From positions 1 to 47,682 of the forward strand of contig URDD01000011.1 of NCBI GenBank assembly GCA_900546395.1: a DNA stretch of 47,682 bases, written 5' to 3'. The DNA is from an uncultured Bacteroidales bacterium. Lineage in GTDB: Bacteria > Bacteroidota > Bacteroidia > Bacteroidales > UBA932. The notes under the pieces were generated by a model. That model was not told where the DNA came from. It did not search any database and worked only from the letters and a program-made list of their open reading frames with translations. Made by a program: the position numbers and the translations under genes. Shown here one piece after another: positions 8,761 to 18,410 of this stretch (position 1 is the stretch's first letter; every line of letters starts with the position of its first letter).

Positions 8761-8787
8761 ACGGGATGTATGTGAAAATATCGTGTG

Positions 8788-9384
8788 TCAGAATTCAAAG
8801 CATAAATTTACAAGACCTGATACATGGGCCTCCTCAGCCCAGGAGAAATAGCATCTTGCTCCTATCCCTATATGTCTGGTAATCTTGTAGGTATAGCCTG
8901 CACTTGCCGCAAATCCTACTCCGTTTAAAACATACTGCTGAAAGTAAGTGTATTCACTATTGTCAATCGGCTCATAGGATTTCATAAGTTCGGCATCATC
9001 GGAGTGCGAATAATTCACACTTGCCCCTAAATGTATCTGATGGTGGCTGGTATTCAATGGAAACCAATATACACTTGGACCGATATAAAAGTAATTGTGC
9101 AGATGAGTGTGAGTAAATGCATTGCTGAGTCCTGATACATTGCTGACATAACCTCCTTTAGTATAGCTGTATCCCAAGTCAAATCCATAGCCGAAATGTT
9201 TGCTGTGCATATATAGCAATGTCTGAGTCGTACCGAAGCCATCAGATCCATGATCAGAGGAGTAAGCATATCCATAACCGGACATTACCAGGAATTTGTT
9301 GTTGCAGACATCTGTTCTGTTTTTAGCCGAACCAAGAAATGCACAGGCAAGCAAGACAGAAATTATTAGAATAAACCGTTTCAT
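8788..9384 (-). CDS. Small exported outer-membrane beta-barrel-like protein, function unknown
   Basis: A 198-residue protein with a signal peptide (MKRFILIISVLLACAFLGSA). The mature part has alternating aromatic and Gly-rich strands (FGYGFDLGYSYTKGG, GFAASAGYTYKI, IGIGARCYFSW) and ends in Phe (CFEF), the usual C-terminal signal of outer-membrane barrels. About eight strands fit the length. The preferred start is the ATG at 9384, ten codons inside the longest frame, because a signal peptide begins exactly there. It starts 10 bases after the stop of the upstream lipoprotein gene, so the pair is probably an operon and may act together. Confidence 0.75.
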   Translation of the reverse strand: MKRFILIISVLLACAFLGSAKNRTDVCNNKFLVMSGYGYAYSSDHGSDGFGTTQTLLYMHSKHFGYGFDLGYSYTKGGYVSNVSGLSNAFTHTHLHNYFYIGPSVYWFPLNTSHHQIHLGASVNYSHSDDAELMKSYEPIDNSEYTYFQQYVLNGVGFAASAGYTYKITRHIGIGARCYFSWAEEAHVSGLVNLCFEF

Positions 9385-9394
9385 ATAAAGTGTG

Positions 9395-10621
9395 TTATTT
9401 AATTTCAATCTCAAATTTAACAGATCCTGTATTATATATTGTTAAATTATCATTATCATAATAGACAAAAGCATCTCCTGCCGGATCATCGTTTGGAAAT
9501 ATCTTTAATGTAACATCACTAGTAACTATTTTATTACCAAGTAATTCAATGCTGGCTGACAAGGTTGTTCCATTATCTACTTTCCCATCTTTTTCTCCCC
9601 ATTTATATATCATATACTTACCATTCTCAAGCAAATCCCATCTCATTACATCTATATTCTTTTCATTCCATTTAATATTATTCCTATTATTATATCTTTT
9701 TCCGACAAATCTATATGTTGATTCAGCTTTTCCGAGAATAGATGATCCATAAATAATGTTAACATATAATTCTGGATCTCCTGATAATCGTTTCTCCAAA
9801 TCAGTCCATGCATCTTTGTCAGTAATCGTTACACGTTTAATGAAATCACGGTAAGTGGAATGTTTCCATCTATAACAATTTGCATATGCGCCTATTTTAT
9901 CAACAATTGGACCTTTTACTTCCGGATTCGATATTACTGTCTCAAATTTCATATCTTCTAACATATAATAACTATATTTATCGTTAGAAAATATAGGTTT
10001 TGCTTCTTTATATGTTCCGTCTGGATTTACCTTGCTATTTTCTATTGCTTCAGTTCTTTCATTTATACCTACAACAAGCATTGGTTCTACCCCAAAGTCA
10101 GAATCAGGGGAAATCATTAATTTATCACCGTTTGAGTTGTATGCCGGCACATAGAAAGTCGTTTGTTCATCATAATCAGATGGCAAGTATGCAACTGTCA
10201 ATTTATCTGTTCCATTCCAATGTTCCGCATTCATAAGATATACTTGAAGCAAAGGAAATTTATTTTTTATTTCCTCTATAGTCAAGTCAAGAGACACATC
10301 ACATCCTGATGATTTTGTTGATGTATGCGATAGCATTGATCTAAATGTTATCCCGCTTTTAGTTTGAGGATTATCAATATTAGGTATAACAAGGAAATTC
10401 GTGTCTCCATCAAATGATTCCATAGCTTTTGCTTTTAAGAATGAGCATAGCTCATTATTACCTTTTATGGATGTAGCAAGAATTTTAGCAAACTCTTCCC
10501 CTGATTCCACCTTTTCAATGAAAGAGTCGGCACTATAATCAGAAACATTTAAGTTCTCTTTTGCACATGCGCTCATTATAGCACAAAGCAAAGCAATAGA
10601 TAAATAATAAATTGTTCTCAT
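9395..10621 (-). CDS. Lipoprotein of unknown function, AT-rich gene
   Basis: A 408-residue lipoprotein. The signal peptide ends at a lipobox (AIMSAC, Cys 19). No domain is recognised with confidence. There is a segment near residue 180 of the form MLVVGINERTEAI after a short Asp-rich stretch, and the C-terminal 100 residues are beta-rich and end in a strand (TGSVKFEIEIK) that could be a small beta-sandwich. The gene is clearly more AT-rich, with many ATA, AAA and TTA codons, than the housekeeping genes around it, which suggests acquisition or weak selection. It is followed at 10 bases by the barrel-like gene and preceded by an AT-rich spacer of 264 bases. Confidence 0.75.
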   Translation of the reverse strand: MRTIYYLSIALLCAIMSACAKENLNVSDYSADSFIEKVESGEEFAKILATSIKGNNELCSFLKAKAMESFDGDTNFLVIPNIDNPQTKSGITFRSMLSHTSTKSSGCDVSLDLTIEEIKNKFPLLQVYLMNAEHWNGTDKLTVAYLPSDYDEQTTFYVPAYNSNGDKLMISPDSDFGVEPMLVVGINERTEAIENSKVNPDGTYKEAKPIFSNDKYSYYMLEDMKFETVISNPEVKGPIVDKIGAYANCYRWKHSTYRDFIKRVTITDKDAWTDLEKRLSGDPELYVNIIYGSSILGKAESTYRFVGKRYNNRNNIKWNEKNIDVMRWDLLENGKYMIYKWGEKDGKVDNGTTLSASIELLGNKIVTSDVTLKIFPNDDPAGDAFVYYDNDNLTIYNTGSVKFEIEIK

Positions 10622-10673
10622 AACATTAAAATTATGTTGTTAATTTAATCAGTAAAATTGATCTTATAAGCAG

Positions 10674-10681
10674 CAAATTTA
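10674..10681 (-). promoter_or_regulatory. Candidate -7 element for the AT-rich lipoprotein operon
   Basis: TAAATTTG on the minus strand matches TAnnTTTG and lies 53 bases before the lipoprotein start codon. The region is very AT-rich and no -33 TTTG is seen at the expected distance, so the match may be by chance. Confidence 0.35.
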
Positions 10682-10812
10682 TTCTGATAAAGTTTAATCT
10701 TATAATTTATTATTTAATGAAGATTATTGTAATTGATTGATTTTTAATACTAATAAAATTATTTATAATTAAGAGTTTAACATTATAGATATATTGTCTT
10801 TACCGCCATTAA

Positions 10813-10856
10813 AAAACAAACCCCCACTTCCGCAAACGAGAATTTACGAGAGTGGG
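10813..10856 (-). terminator. Rho-independent terminator of the TPR regulator gene
   Basis: On the minus strand CCCACT (10851-10856) pairs with AGTGGG (10823-10828), and the stem is followed by GGTTTGTTTTTTAATGG. It begins about 30 bases after the stop of the TPR/HTH gene and separates that gene from the lipoprotein operon further along. Confidence 0.6.
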
Positions 10857-10885
10857 AATATATGGGGATACGGGAATTTTTCAGC

Positions 10886-12532
10886 TTACATGAGAAGATT
10901 TTTCAAATAATTACTCAAGTTTGTGTCATGTTTGCCAAGACCTAATTTTGCTCTTATGTCACTGCTCTCATTATAATGACTGGCACGGTTTATATATTCT
11001 CCGATTTCTTTTCCCTTCAAGCCGATGACATATAGGCAGCAGTATTCGATTTCATCCTCTGTAAGGCCTTTGGACTCAAGATACCTGATGAATTTAGGAT
11101 GTGCAGCAATAAATGTCATCCGGGTCGTATAAAGAAACTCTTTCCGATTATCTACCAGATTTTTAAGTTTATTACAAGCTTTTATGTCTATTTCTGAATT
11201 GGATGTGATAGCTGCTGTAAAGAAATTGTTCAGAAGTTCAAGCCTGTCATTAAGTACAGTCATTGATCCCCTGTCAATAGGAGGATTGTCAGCAATCATT
11301 CTGGAAAGTTCGTTTCTTTCCCGACTTAAAATATCATAGTTTTCTTTATATTGGGATATTTCAGCTGTAAGAAACTCGCTTTCCTTTCTGCTCTGACGAA
11401 GCCGTAATCTGAAGATGTAGATTATGCAGGACAAGATAATAATGGAAGATATTGACAGAAGCACTATCATTAATCTGATATCCCTTTCTTTTCTTATCTG
11501 CATGTCTTTTGCATAGTACTCTTGTATGTATTCTGTATCCTGTTCTGCTATAAGTAGGGTAAGAGAATCAGAGAGATGCGAATAATTTATATAGTCATCA
11601 AGAGCTGCTTTATAATTCCTGAGAGAATCGTTCAGAATATAAGATGAAATATAGTATGAAGGATCTCTTTTATACCCGGAATTATTGTTTCTATATTGTT
11701 CCAATGCCGATGATGACAAATCATATTGCCCAAGGCAAGTATAACAATCTGCTACATCAAGCCAGGAAATGTCTTCTTTTTTAAAACTTGACAGGTAATT
11801 TTCAAGTTCGTAAGAGAGTCCGCTATTGTCCTGGCCGTCTTGTTTTATCCTTAATATCCGGATGTAGTATTCACTTCTTCGGGGCAGACTTATGTCATTC
11901 AGCATATTCTTCACAGAATCAAGGCATTCTATAGCTTCCTGATACTCTTCCTGAATATAATGCAGGTCACTTGACAGCAAGACCGCCCCTGCATATTTGT
12001 CTGTATTTCCGGCAAGTCGGTAACAGTTTTTTGCCATATCGTTATACGATTCTGCTCTCGGAAAGTCCAATACCTGAAAACAGCTGACAGCCATTGATTT
12101 ATATAAAAGGCCCTTTCTCAGATAGTCTTCAGACCTGATAGCATCCGCCTTGACAAAACTTTCCATCGCAGCTTCATTGTCTCCGGCATTCTGATAGACA
12201 CGCCCCTGGTAGTAGTATGATTTGAGCCTGTCCTCATCCGTTCCGTGTTTGCTATACCAGTCAACAGCTATATTAATTATGCTGTCATCTGTCTCTTCCA
12301 TCATATTGTTGTCCTGGGCCATTGAGTAAATCAGGGCAAACTTTGCTTTCGCTTCCAAGCCCTTTATGCCCAATGCAGATATGGAATCAAGAATAGTCAT
12401 AGCACTGTCAGGGTATTCGTTTATATATGATTCAATATCATTCAATTCCCTGATAAATCCTTTATCTGAACATGAAATGGCAAATGAAGTCAATGTCAGT
12501 ATAGCCACTGCTTCTATTATATATAGTTTCAT
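10886..12532 (-). CDS. TPR-containing membrane protein with C-terminal LuxR-like HTH (Bacteroidales regulator type)
   Basis: A 548-residue protein. The N-terminus is a lipoprotein-like signal (FAISC, Cys 21). Residues about 25-330 are helical TPR-type repeats (for example YYYQGRVYQNAGDNEAAMESFVKA). One transmembrane helix lies at about residues 352-373 (IVLLSISSIIILSCIIYIF), followed by a coiled coil to about 420. The last 80 residues contain a LuxR/GerE-like helix-turn-helix (LTEDEIEYCCLYVIGLKGKEIGEYI, parts at residues 490-515). This layout of outside TPR sensor, one membrane helix and cytoplasmic HTH is common in Bacteroidales. The target is unknown; the adjacent leftward lipoprotein/barrel operon is the nearest candidate. 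Confidence 0.85.
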   Translation of the reverse strand: MKLYIIEAVAILTLTSFAISCSDKGFIRELNDIESYINEYPDSAMTILDSISALGIKGLEAKAKFALIYSMAQDNNMMEETDDSIINIAVDWYSKHGTDEDRLKSYYYQGRVYQNAGDNEAAMESFVKADAIRSEDYLRKGLLYKSMAVSCFQVLDFPRAESYNDMAKNCYRLAGNTDKYAGAVLLSSDLHYIQEEYQEAIECLDSVKNMLNDISLPRRSEYYIRILRIKQDGQDNSGLSYELENYLSSFKKEDISWLDVADCYTCLGQYDLSSSALEQYRNNNSGYKRDPSYYISSYILNDSLRNYKAALDDYINYSHLSDSLTLLIAEQDTEYIQEYYAKDMQIRKERDIRLMIVLLSISSIIILSCIIYIFRLRLRQSRKESEFLTAEISQYKENYDILSRERNELSRMIADNPPIDRGSMTVLNDRLELLNNFFTAAITSNSEIDIKACNKLKNLVDNRKEFLYTTRMTFIAAHPKFIRYLESKGLTEDEIEYCCLYVIGLKGKEIGEYINRASHYNESSDIRAKLGLGKHDTNLSNYLKNLLM

Positions 12533-12604
12533 TCCTCTTCGGCAATTTTGTTAAGCAAAAGTAATATTTTTTACAAGAAACCAATGAACAAGCAGAAGAT
12601 AACA

Positions 12605-14032
12605 TTATTCTAATTCCAAATTTGAATTTCCGGGCATCCACTTTCCGCGTGAAAGCCTGATAAGGAAGATTATTCCTCTGAAACACAGTTCTATGCACAT
12701 CGCTATCCATACTCCTTTGAGTCCCATGGAAGGAGCCAGTGCAGCAGCGAGCGTGAGCCTCACGGCCCAGATGCTGAAAAAGTTCATAAGGCAAGGTACC
12801 AGCGTATTTGCAGCACCTACGAAAACGCCGTAACTGACAATGGCGGCAGCAAACATCGGTTCTGCAAACGCCTCTATCCTCAGCGCCATAGTCCCTAACT
12901 CCCTGATTTCTTCTACAGGAGTCATTATACCTATGATTCCAGGTGCCGCCCAATACATTATAGCTCCCATGAAACTCATGACGGCGATTCCGAGGCTTAC
13001 AGTTATCCATGCGAAGCTTCGGGTAAGGTCCTTTCTGGATGCCCCTATGCTCTGGCCTACAAGAGTGGTGGCGGCATCTCCGATTCCGTATCCAGGCATA
13101 TAGCACAGACTTTCGGCTGTCACTGCAAAAGAATTGGCCGCAATGGCGAAGATGCCTAAAGGTGCCACAATCACCGTGGACATTATCTGTGCGCCACAGA
13201 TTACCACATGCTCCGCTCCCATAGGAACACCTATTTTTAAGGCAGTCCTAAGTGTTTCTTTCTGAGGAATGAAGCTCCCGTCTTTCCTTGCGATTCTCAG
13301 CTGCGGTGATCTGGCGCACAGATACCATATCATAATGGCAGCCGCGACCGTTTCCGCCAGACCGGTTCCCAATGCCGCTCCCGTAACCCCCATTCCAGCC
13401 CCTGGTACATTCACGGAAATACCTGCCAGCGAGATTTCCCTGGAAGGGAAAATCAGGAAAAAGTTGAAAATTATATCCAATATGCACATCAGTACATTAA
13501 GCGCACTGGGTACTTTCATGTTTCCACTGCACCTGAGCATTCCCGCACCGAGGAGATTCATCTGCAGTGCAGGAAGGAACAGTGCGTATATGGAAAAATA
13601 TGACGAAGAGTCCGGTCTGATGGATTCGTCCCCGCCGAGCCATACAGGCAGACCTCCGCTGATTGCATTCCCGACGGCAGCTAAAAGCAGACCGAAAAAC
13701 ACAGTAGATACTATACCTTGACGCAGAACTGATTTCGCACCGTCATAGTCGCGGGCTCCTATCTTATGTGCAACCTGTACGGAAAATCCTGTAGCGCAGG
13801 CCATGCACAGCCCGGAAAAGAGCCATGTCGTGGTGGAGACAAGACCGATGGATGCTGATGCTCCGGCTCCGAGACTTCCTACCATAGAGGCATCTATATA
13901 TTGCATCAGTATTGTCGAAAGCTGGGCTATGATAGCAGGTACGCTGAGCAGGGCTGTAAGCTTTATCTGCTGACCCAAAGTTATTTTCTGTCCGTTTCTG
14001 ATGAGGGACAGTAGTTTTTCCGAATCTTTCAT
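12605..14032 (-). CDS. MATE-family multidrug/Na+ or H+ antiporter
   Basis: A 475-residue inner-membrane exporter with about 12 hydrophobic helices. The N-terminal half has the MATE pattern LSVPAIIAQLSTILMQYIDASMVG and the second half repeats it (KIGVPMGAEHVVICGAQIMS). Such proteins export cationic compounds using ion gradients; the substrate is unknown. The start is set at 14032 (MKDSEKLL): an upstream ATG at 14056 abuts the T-tract of the infB terminator, and one at 14098 would sit before that hairpin. A short gap of 28 bases between the hairpin and the chosen start leaves no room for its own promoter, so expression may depend on read-through or on a promoter inside infB. Confidence 0.9.
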   Translation of the reverse strand: MKDSEKLLSLIRNGQKITLGQQIKLTALLSVPAIIAQLSTILMQYIDASMVGSLGAGASASIGLVSTTTWLFSGLCMACATGFSVQVAHKIGARDYDGAKSVLRQGIVSTVFFGLLLAAVGNAISGGLPVWLGGDESIRPDSSSYFSIYALFLPALQMNLLGAGMLRCSGNMKVPSALNVLMCILDIIFNFFLIFPSREISLAGISVNVPGAGMGVTGAALGTGLAETVAAAIMIWYLCARSPQLRIARKDGSFIPQKETLRTALKIGVPMGAEHVVICGAQIMSTVIVAPLGIFAIAANSFAVTAESLCYMPGYGIGDAATTLVGQSIGASRKDLTRSFAWITVSLGIAVMSFMGAIMYWAAPGIIGIMTPVEEIRELGTMALRIEAFAEPMFAAAIVSYGVFVGAANTLVPCLMNFFSIWAVRLTLAAALAPSMGLKGVWIAMCIELCFRGIIFLIRLSRGKWMPGNSNLELE

Positions 14033-14059
14033 CCTTGAAATCAAAATGTTTCCCATAAG

Positions 14060-14098
14060 AAAAAGGCACGGCTGAAAGTGGATGCCGTGCCTTTTCAC
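14060..14098. terminator. Terminator hairpin after infB
   Basis: AAAAGGCACGGC (14061-14072) pairs perfectly with GCCGTGCCTTTT (14084-14095), a 12-bp stem with an 11-base loop. On the minus strand it begins 21 bases after the infB stop and is followed by a T-rich tail, as a Rho-independent terminator should be. A-tracts on both sides make it potentially bidirectional. Confidence 0.85.
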
Positions 14099-14116
14099 AA
14101 TATCTTTACCGTAAGA

Positions 14117-17056
14117 CTACAGTGTTCTCTTTATTTCTACAATAGTGTAGGCCTCGACTACGTCTCCGACCTTGATGTCATTGTATCCTGCGATATTAAG
14201 ACCGCAGTCCATGCCGGCAGTAACTTCCTTGACATCATCCTTGAACCTCTTGAGAGATCCGAGTTCGCCTGTATATACTACGATACCGTCGCGGATTACA
14301 CGTACTTTGGCCGAGCGGTTCAGCTTGCCTTCCTTGACAATACATCCTGCGATTGTTCCGACCTTGGAAATCTTGAATGTCTCAGCAACTTCAGCTGTAG
14401 CTGTAACCTCTTCTTTCTCCTCAGGCTCAAGCATACCTTCGATACCGCTGGTAACTTCGTTGATGGCATCGTAAATGACAGAGTAAAGCCTGATTTCGAT
14501 TTCCTCTTTCTCGGCGAGCTTGCGGGCATTGGCCGAAGGTCTTACCTGGAATCCGATGATGATGGCGTCAGAAGCCGCTGCAAGAAGGATATCCGACTCT
14601 GAAATTGCACCCACGGCCTTGTGGATAACATTTACCCTTACTTCCTCTGTAGAGAGTTTCAGAAGTGAGTCAGAGAGCGCCTCCACTGAACCGTCCACAT
14701 CTCCTTTTACGATGATGTTCAGTTCCTTGAAGTTTCCGATGGCAATTCTTCGTCCGATTTCCTCGAGTGTCATATGCTTCTGGGTCTTGATTCCCTGGAT
14801 ACGTATGAGCTGCTCCCTCTTGTTGGCGATATTCTTGGCTTCTTTTTCGTCAGCCATTACATTGAATGTTTCACCTGCAGTAGGGGCTCCGTTCAGACCG
14901 AGTACTGATACAGGAGTAGATGGGCCTGCTGTCTCGACATTCTGTCCGCGTTCGTTGAACATAGCCTTTACCCTTCCGGTGTAGCATCCGCTCAGCATCA
15001 CGTCACCTACATGTAAAGTTCCGTTCTGTACGAGAACTGTAGCAAGGTAACCGCGGCCCTTGTCAAGTGACGACTCGATGACAGCACCTGTAGCACGTCT
15101 CTGCGGATTGGCTTTGAGTTCCAGAAGTTCAGCTTCGAGAAGGACTTTCTCCAAAAGCTTGTCCACGTTTATACCTTTCTTTGCCGATATTTCCTGGCAC
15201 TGGTATTTTCCGCCCCAGTCTTCCACGAGAATATTCATATTGGCAAGCTGCTCCCTGATTTTGTCAGGATTGGCACCAGGCTTGTCTATCTTGTTAATGG
15301 CAAATATCATTGGTACTCCTGCAGCCTGAGCGTGGTTGATAGCCTCGACCGTCTGCGGCATTATGGCGTCATCAGCTGCTACTATGATGATGGCAAGGTC
15401 AGTCATTTTTGCTCCGCGGGCACGCATTGCTGTAAACGCTTCGTGTCCAGGGGTGTCCAGGAATGTGATTCTCTTGCCGTCTGAAAGCACTACGTTGTAT
15501 GCACCGATGTGCTGAGTGATACCTCCGGCCTCTCCGGCAATTACATTAGCTTTCCTTATGTAGTCCAGTAGGGATGTCTTACCGTGGTCAACATGTCCCA
15601 TCACAGTGATGACAGGCGGTCTTGCTACGAGCTCTCCTTCTTCATCAGACTCCTGCTCGATAGCCTCTGTAAGATCAGCGGTAACGAATTCAACTTCATA
15701 TCCGAATTCCTCTGCTACCAGAACAATGGTTTCCGCATCCAGTCTCTGGTTTATGGAAACCATGAGACCGAGACTCATGCAGGCTCCTATTACCTTGGTG
15801 ACAGGTGTGTTGCCCATGAGAGTGGCCAGGTCATTTACAGTCACGAACTCAGTGACTTTGAGAATTTTCTTCTCCATTTCCTGCTGCTCCATCTCCTCCT
15901 GCATCTTCTGTGAAGCAAGTTCTCTCTTTTCCCTTCTGTGTTTTGCACCGAAGTTGTTCTTTGACTTGCTTTCATTCATCCTGGCGTAAGTCTCTTTGAT
16001 CTGCTTCTGGATTTCCTTCTGCATCTCTTCCTCTTCCGCCTCTGTCATTGCCGGTTTGAAACGGTCGCGTTTTTTACCCTTGCCTCCTGATGAAGCATTA
16101 TTGTTGCGGTCCTGGCGGTTATTATCCTTCTTCCCGCCATCGTTTCTTTGTTTTTTTCTGTCTTTCTTGAAATTGTCGTCAGAAGATTCATTTCCTACAT
16201 TGTCAACATCTACTTTCTGGGTGTTGCCTTTGGATATTCTTTCCCTCTTCTTGTTCTTTTTCTTCTTGTCGAACTGTGAAAGGTCTATCTTATCTACTAC
16301 CTTTGGTCCTTGCAGTTTTTCCACTTCTATCTTTATTTCGCGCGGTTCATTGCGGACAGGCTCTTCTTTTTCATTCTTCTCTGCAACAGTAGGCTTTTCA
16401 ATAGGCTTTACTGCAGGTTTCATCTCCTTTTCTTTTGCCTTTACCGCTGTGTGAGCATTGTGCTCCTTCTTTATTTTATTTGCCTCTCTGTCTTTATGTT
16501 CAGTCTGATGCTTGTGTTCAGGCTTCTTCTTTTCAAACTGAGAAAGGTCTATCTTGTCTACTATCTTGAGTCCCTCTGTTACACTTTCCTCATTTTTTAC
16601 TGGTTCTTCGGCAGTAACATCAGCCTTCACAGGCTCTTTTTTTACAGTAACTTCTGGTTCAGCAGGTATTTCAACATCCTTTTTTACAGGAATTTCCGCT
16701 GCTTCGCCAGCTGTTTCTTCCTTAGGCTCTGCCGTAGTTTCCTGTGCAGGCGCCTCAGGTGCAATGCTGGTGCTCTTGATGATAATCTCCTTCACAGGCT
16801 CCTCATCATCTTCGGTAGCCTTTTTCTTAGAGCCCAATTCTATGATTTCCTTGAGCTTGATGGCTACTTTTTCTGAATCTTGCTTCAATTTCTGCTCGTC
16901 ACCGAACTTGGCTTCAATTGCTGGAAGATAAGTATCGGAAATCTTGGCGTTCGGGTTCATTTCAACCTCCGCTCCTTTCTCCTTGAGAAATTCAACGAGA
17001 GTATGGAGTCCTATATTAAATTCTTTGGTAAGTTTGCTTAATCTTATTTCTGCCAT
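14117..17056 (-). CDS. infB: Translation initiation factor IF-2
   Basis: A 979-residue GTPase that brings fMet-tRNA to the 30S subunit and promotes subunit joining. The order is an IF2-N domain (1-55), a long charged Lys/Glu-rich linker (about 60-450), the G domain with GHVDHGKTS (about 486-494), DTPGHEAF and NKID, then domains II-IV. The linker contains a repeated module, IVDKIDLSQFEKKK near 165-178 and VVDKIDLSQFDKKK about 90 residues later. The length is typical for Bacteroidota, whose IF-2 linkers are long. It is the third gene of rimP-nusA-infB, 62 bases after nusA, and is followed by a strong terminator. Confidence 0.98.
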   Translation of the reverse strand: MAEIRLSKLTKEFNIGLHTLVEFLKEKGAEVEMNPNAKISDTYLPAIEAKFGDEQKLKQDSEKVAIKLKEIIELGSKKKATEDDEEPVKEIIIKSTSIAPEAPAQETTAEPKEETAGEAAEIPVKKDVEIPAEPEVTVKKEPVKADVTAEEPVKNEESVTEGLKIVDKIDLSQFEKKKPEHKHQTEHKDREANKIKKEHNAHTAVKAKEKEMKPAVKPIEKPTVAEKNEKEEPVRNEPREIKIEVEKLQGPKVVDKIDLSQFDKKKKNKKRERISKGNTQKVDVDNVGNESSDDNFKKDRKKQRNDGGKKDNNRQDRNNNASSGGKGKKRDRFKPAMTEAEEEEMQKEIQKQIKETYARMNESKSKNNFGAKHRREKRELASQKMQEEMEQQEMEKKILKVTEFVTVNDLATLMGNTPVTKVIGACMSLGLMVSINQRLDAETIVLVAEEFGYEVEFVTADLTEAIEQESDEEGELVARPPVITVMGHVDHGKTSLLDYIRKANVIAGEAGGITQHIGAYNVVLSDGKRITFLDTPGHEAFTAMRARGAKMTDLAIIIVAADDAIMPQTVEAINHAQAAGVPMIFAINKIDKPGANPDKIREQLANMNILVEDWGGKYQCQEISAKKGINVDKLLEKVLLEAELLELKANPQRRATGAVIESSLDKGRGYLATVLVQNGTLHVGDVMLSGCYTGRVKAMFNERGQNVETAGPSTPVSVLGLNGAPTAGETFNVMADEKEAKNIANKREQLIRIQGIKTQKHMTLEEIGRRIAIGNFKELNIIVKGDVDGSVEALSDSLLKLSTEEVRVNVIHKAVGAISESDILLAAASDAIIIGFQVRPSANARKLAEKEEIEIRLYSVIYDAINEVTSGIEGMLEPEEKEEVTATAEVAETFKISKVGTIAGCIVKEGKLNRSAKVRVIRDGIVVYTGELGSLKRFKDDVKEVTAGMDCGLNIAGYNDIKVGDVVEAYTIVEIKRTL

Positions 17057-17118
17057 AAAAAATCAGTTTTAAATTAAAAATGAGGAAACGGAAGTCAAGG
17101 GAAAAGAGAACTTGTCCC

Positions 17119-18369
17119 TTAATCCTCAAACTCCGCCTTGAGGATACGGATTACCTCATCCACAGTCTCATCCTCAAGATCTGCCCTTTTTGCTATGTCA
17201 GCAGGTGACAGGGCAAGTACGCTCTTTGCTGTGTCGCATCCGATTGACTCGAGCTTGTCTATGATCCACTGGTCAATTTCGTTGCTGAATTCGCTCAGAA
17301 GTACGTCTTCCTCTTCTTCCTCTTCATCCTGCTTAGGAAGCTCTCTCCATACTTCGATTTCTTTTCCTACGAGCATGCCGGCAAGCTTGATGTTGCATCC
17401 GCCTTTTCCAATACCCTTCTTGACCTCGTCCGGAAGCATATAGACTTTTATCTTCTCATCGTCATTTCCTGCTACAATTGAAGATATTTTGGCAGGGTTG
17501 AGAGCCCTCTGGATGAGAAGCTGAGTGTTTGAAGTCCACTGGAGAACATCGATATTCTCGTTTCTCAACTCTCTGACAATTCCTATGATTCTGGCACCCT
17601 TTACGCCGATACAAGCTCCGATAGGGTCAATCCTTTCATCGTATGACTCTACTGCTACCTTTGCACGCTCTCCAGGGATACGTACGACTTTCTTTATGGT
17701 TATAAGGCCGTCGTAGATTTCAGGAACTTCCTGCTCGAAGAGCTTTTCAAGGAACTCGTTGGATGTTCTGGACAATACTATATATGGAGTTGTATTGTTT
17801 TTCATTTCCACGCTCTTGATGATAGCCCTTACAGTATCGTTCTTTTTGAAATGCTCTCCCGGAATCTGCTCTGACTTCGGAAGTCTCAGCTCGTTGCCGT
17901 CTTCATCAAGTATGAGGACTTCCTTTGACCATGTCTGGTAAACCTCTCCTGTGAAAATCTCGCCGATTTTTCCGGTATATTTGTTGTAAAGGTTTGCCTT
18001 TTCGATATCCATGATACGTCCCTGCAGGTTCTGGCGGATATTCAGGATACCCCTGCGACCGAAGTCTTTCATTTCCACCTTGGTGGCATAGGTTTCACCG
18101 ATTTCATAGTCATCTCCGTCCTTGTTGACCTCTTCAAGGGCAATCTGGGTGTTGGGATCTTCCACTTCCTCTACTACTTCCCTGTTCCAGTAGATTTCGC
18201 AGTCTCCCTTGTCGATATTGATGATAATGTCGAAATTGTTTGCAGAGCCGTAAGTCTTGGCAAGCTGGGTCCTGAACACATCTTCAAGCACTCCCATCAT
18301 AGTCGGCCTGTCAATGTTTTTCAGATTTTTAAATTCTGAAAAAGCATCTTTGAGTTCTGTTTTTTCCAT
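17119..18369 (-). CDS. nusA: Transcription termination/antitermination factor NusA
   Basis: A 416-residue RNA-polymerase-binding factor that modulates pausing, termination and antitermination. The order is an N-terminal RNAP-binding domain (1-130), S1 domain (about 135-200, GEIFTGEVYQTWSKEVLIL), and two KH domains (about 205-345, with IDPIGACIGVKGARI and the KGIGKGGCNIKLAG loop). A short acidic C-terminal region (EEEEEEDVLLSEF) is followed by a helix-hairpin-helix-like end. It lies between rimP and infB, the conserved arrangement. Confidence 0.98.
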   Translation of the reverse strand: MEKTELKDAFSEFKNLKNIDRPTMMGVLEDVFRTQLAKTYGSANNFDIIINIDKGDCEIYWNREVVEEVEDPNTQIALEEVNKDGDDYEIGETYATKVEMKDFGRRGILNIRQNLQGRIMDIEKANLYNKYTGKIGEIFTGEVYQTWSKEVLILDEDGNELRLPKSEQIPGEHFKKNDTVRAIIKSVEMKNNTTPYIVLSRTSNEFLEKLFEQEVPEIYDGLITIKKVVRIPGERAKVAVESYDERIDPIGACIGVKGARIIGIVRELRNENIDVLQWTSNTQLLIQRALNPAKISSIVAGNDDEKIKVYMLPDEVKKGIGKGGCNIKLAGMLVGKEIEVWRELPKQDEEEEEEDVLLSEFSNEIDQWIIDKLESIGCDTAKSVLALSPADIAKRADLEDETVDEVIRILKAEFED

Positions 18370-18410
18370 TGTTTATTTTGTTTTCTATTGTTATTTCATT
18401 CTGAAAGACA

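Noticed and set aside
15584..16931. Several rightward open frames of 100-190 residues opposite infB
   Set aside because: They are shadows of the Lys/Glu-rich IF-2 linker, rich in Phe, Leu and Ser, without start signals.
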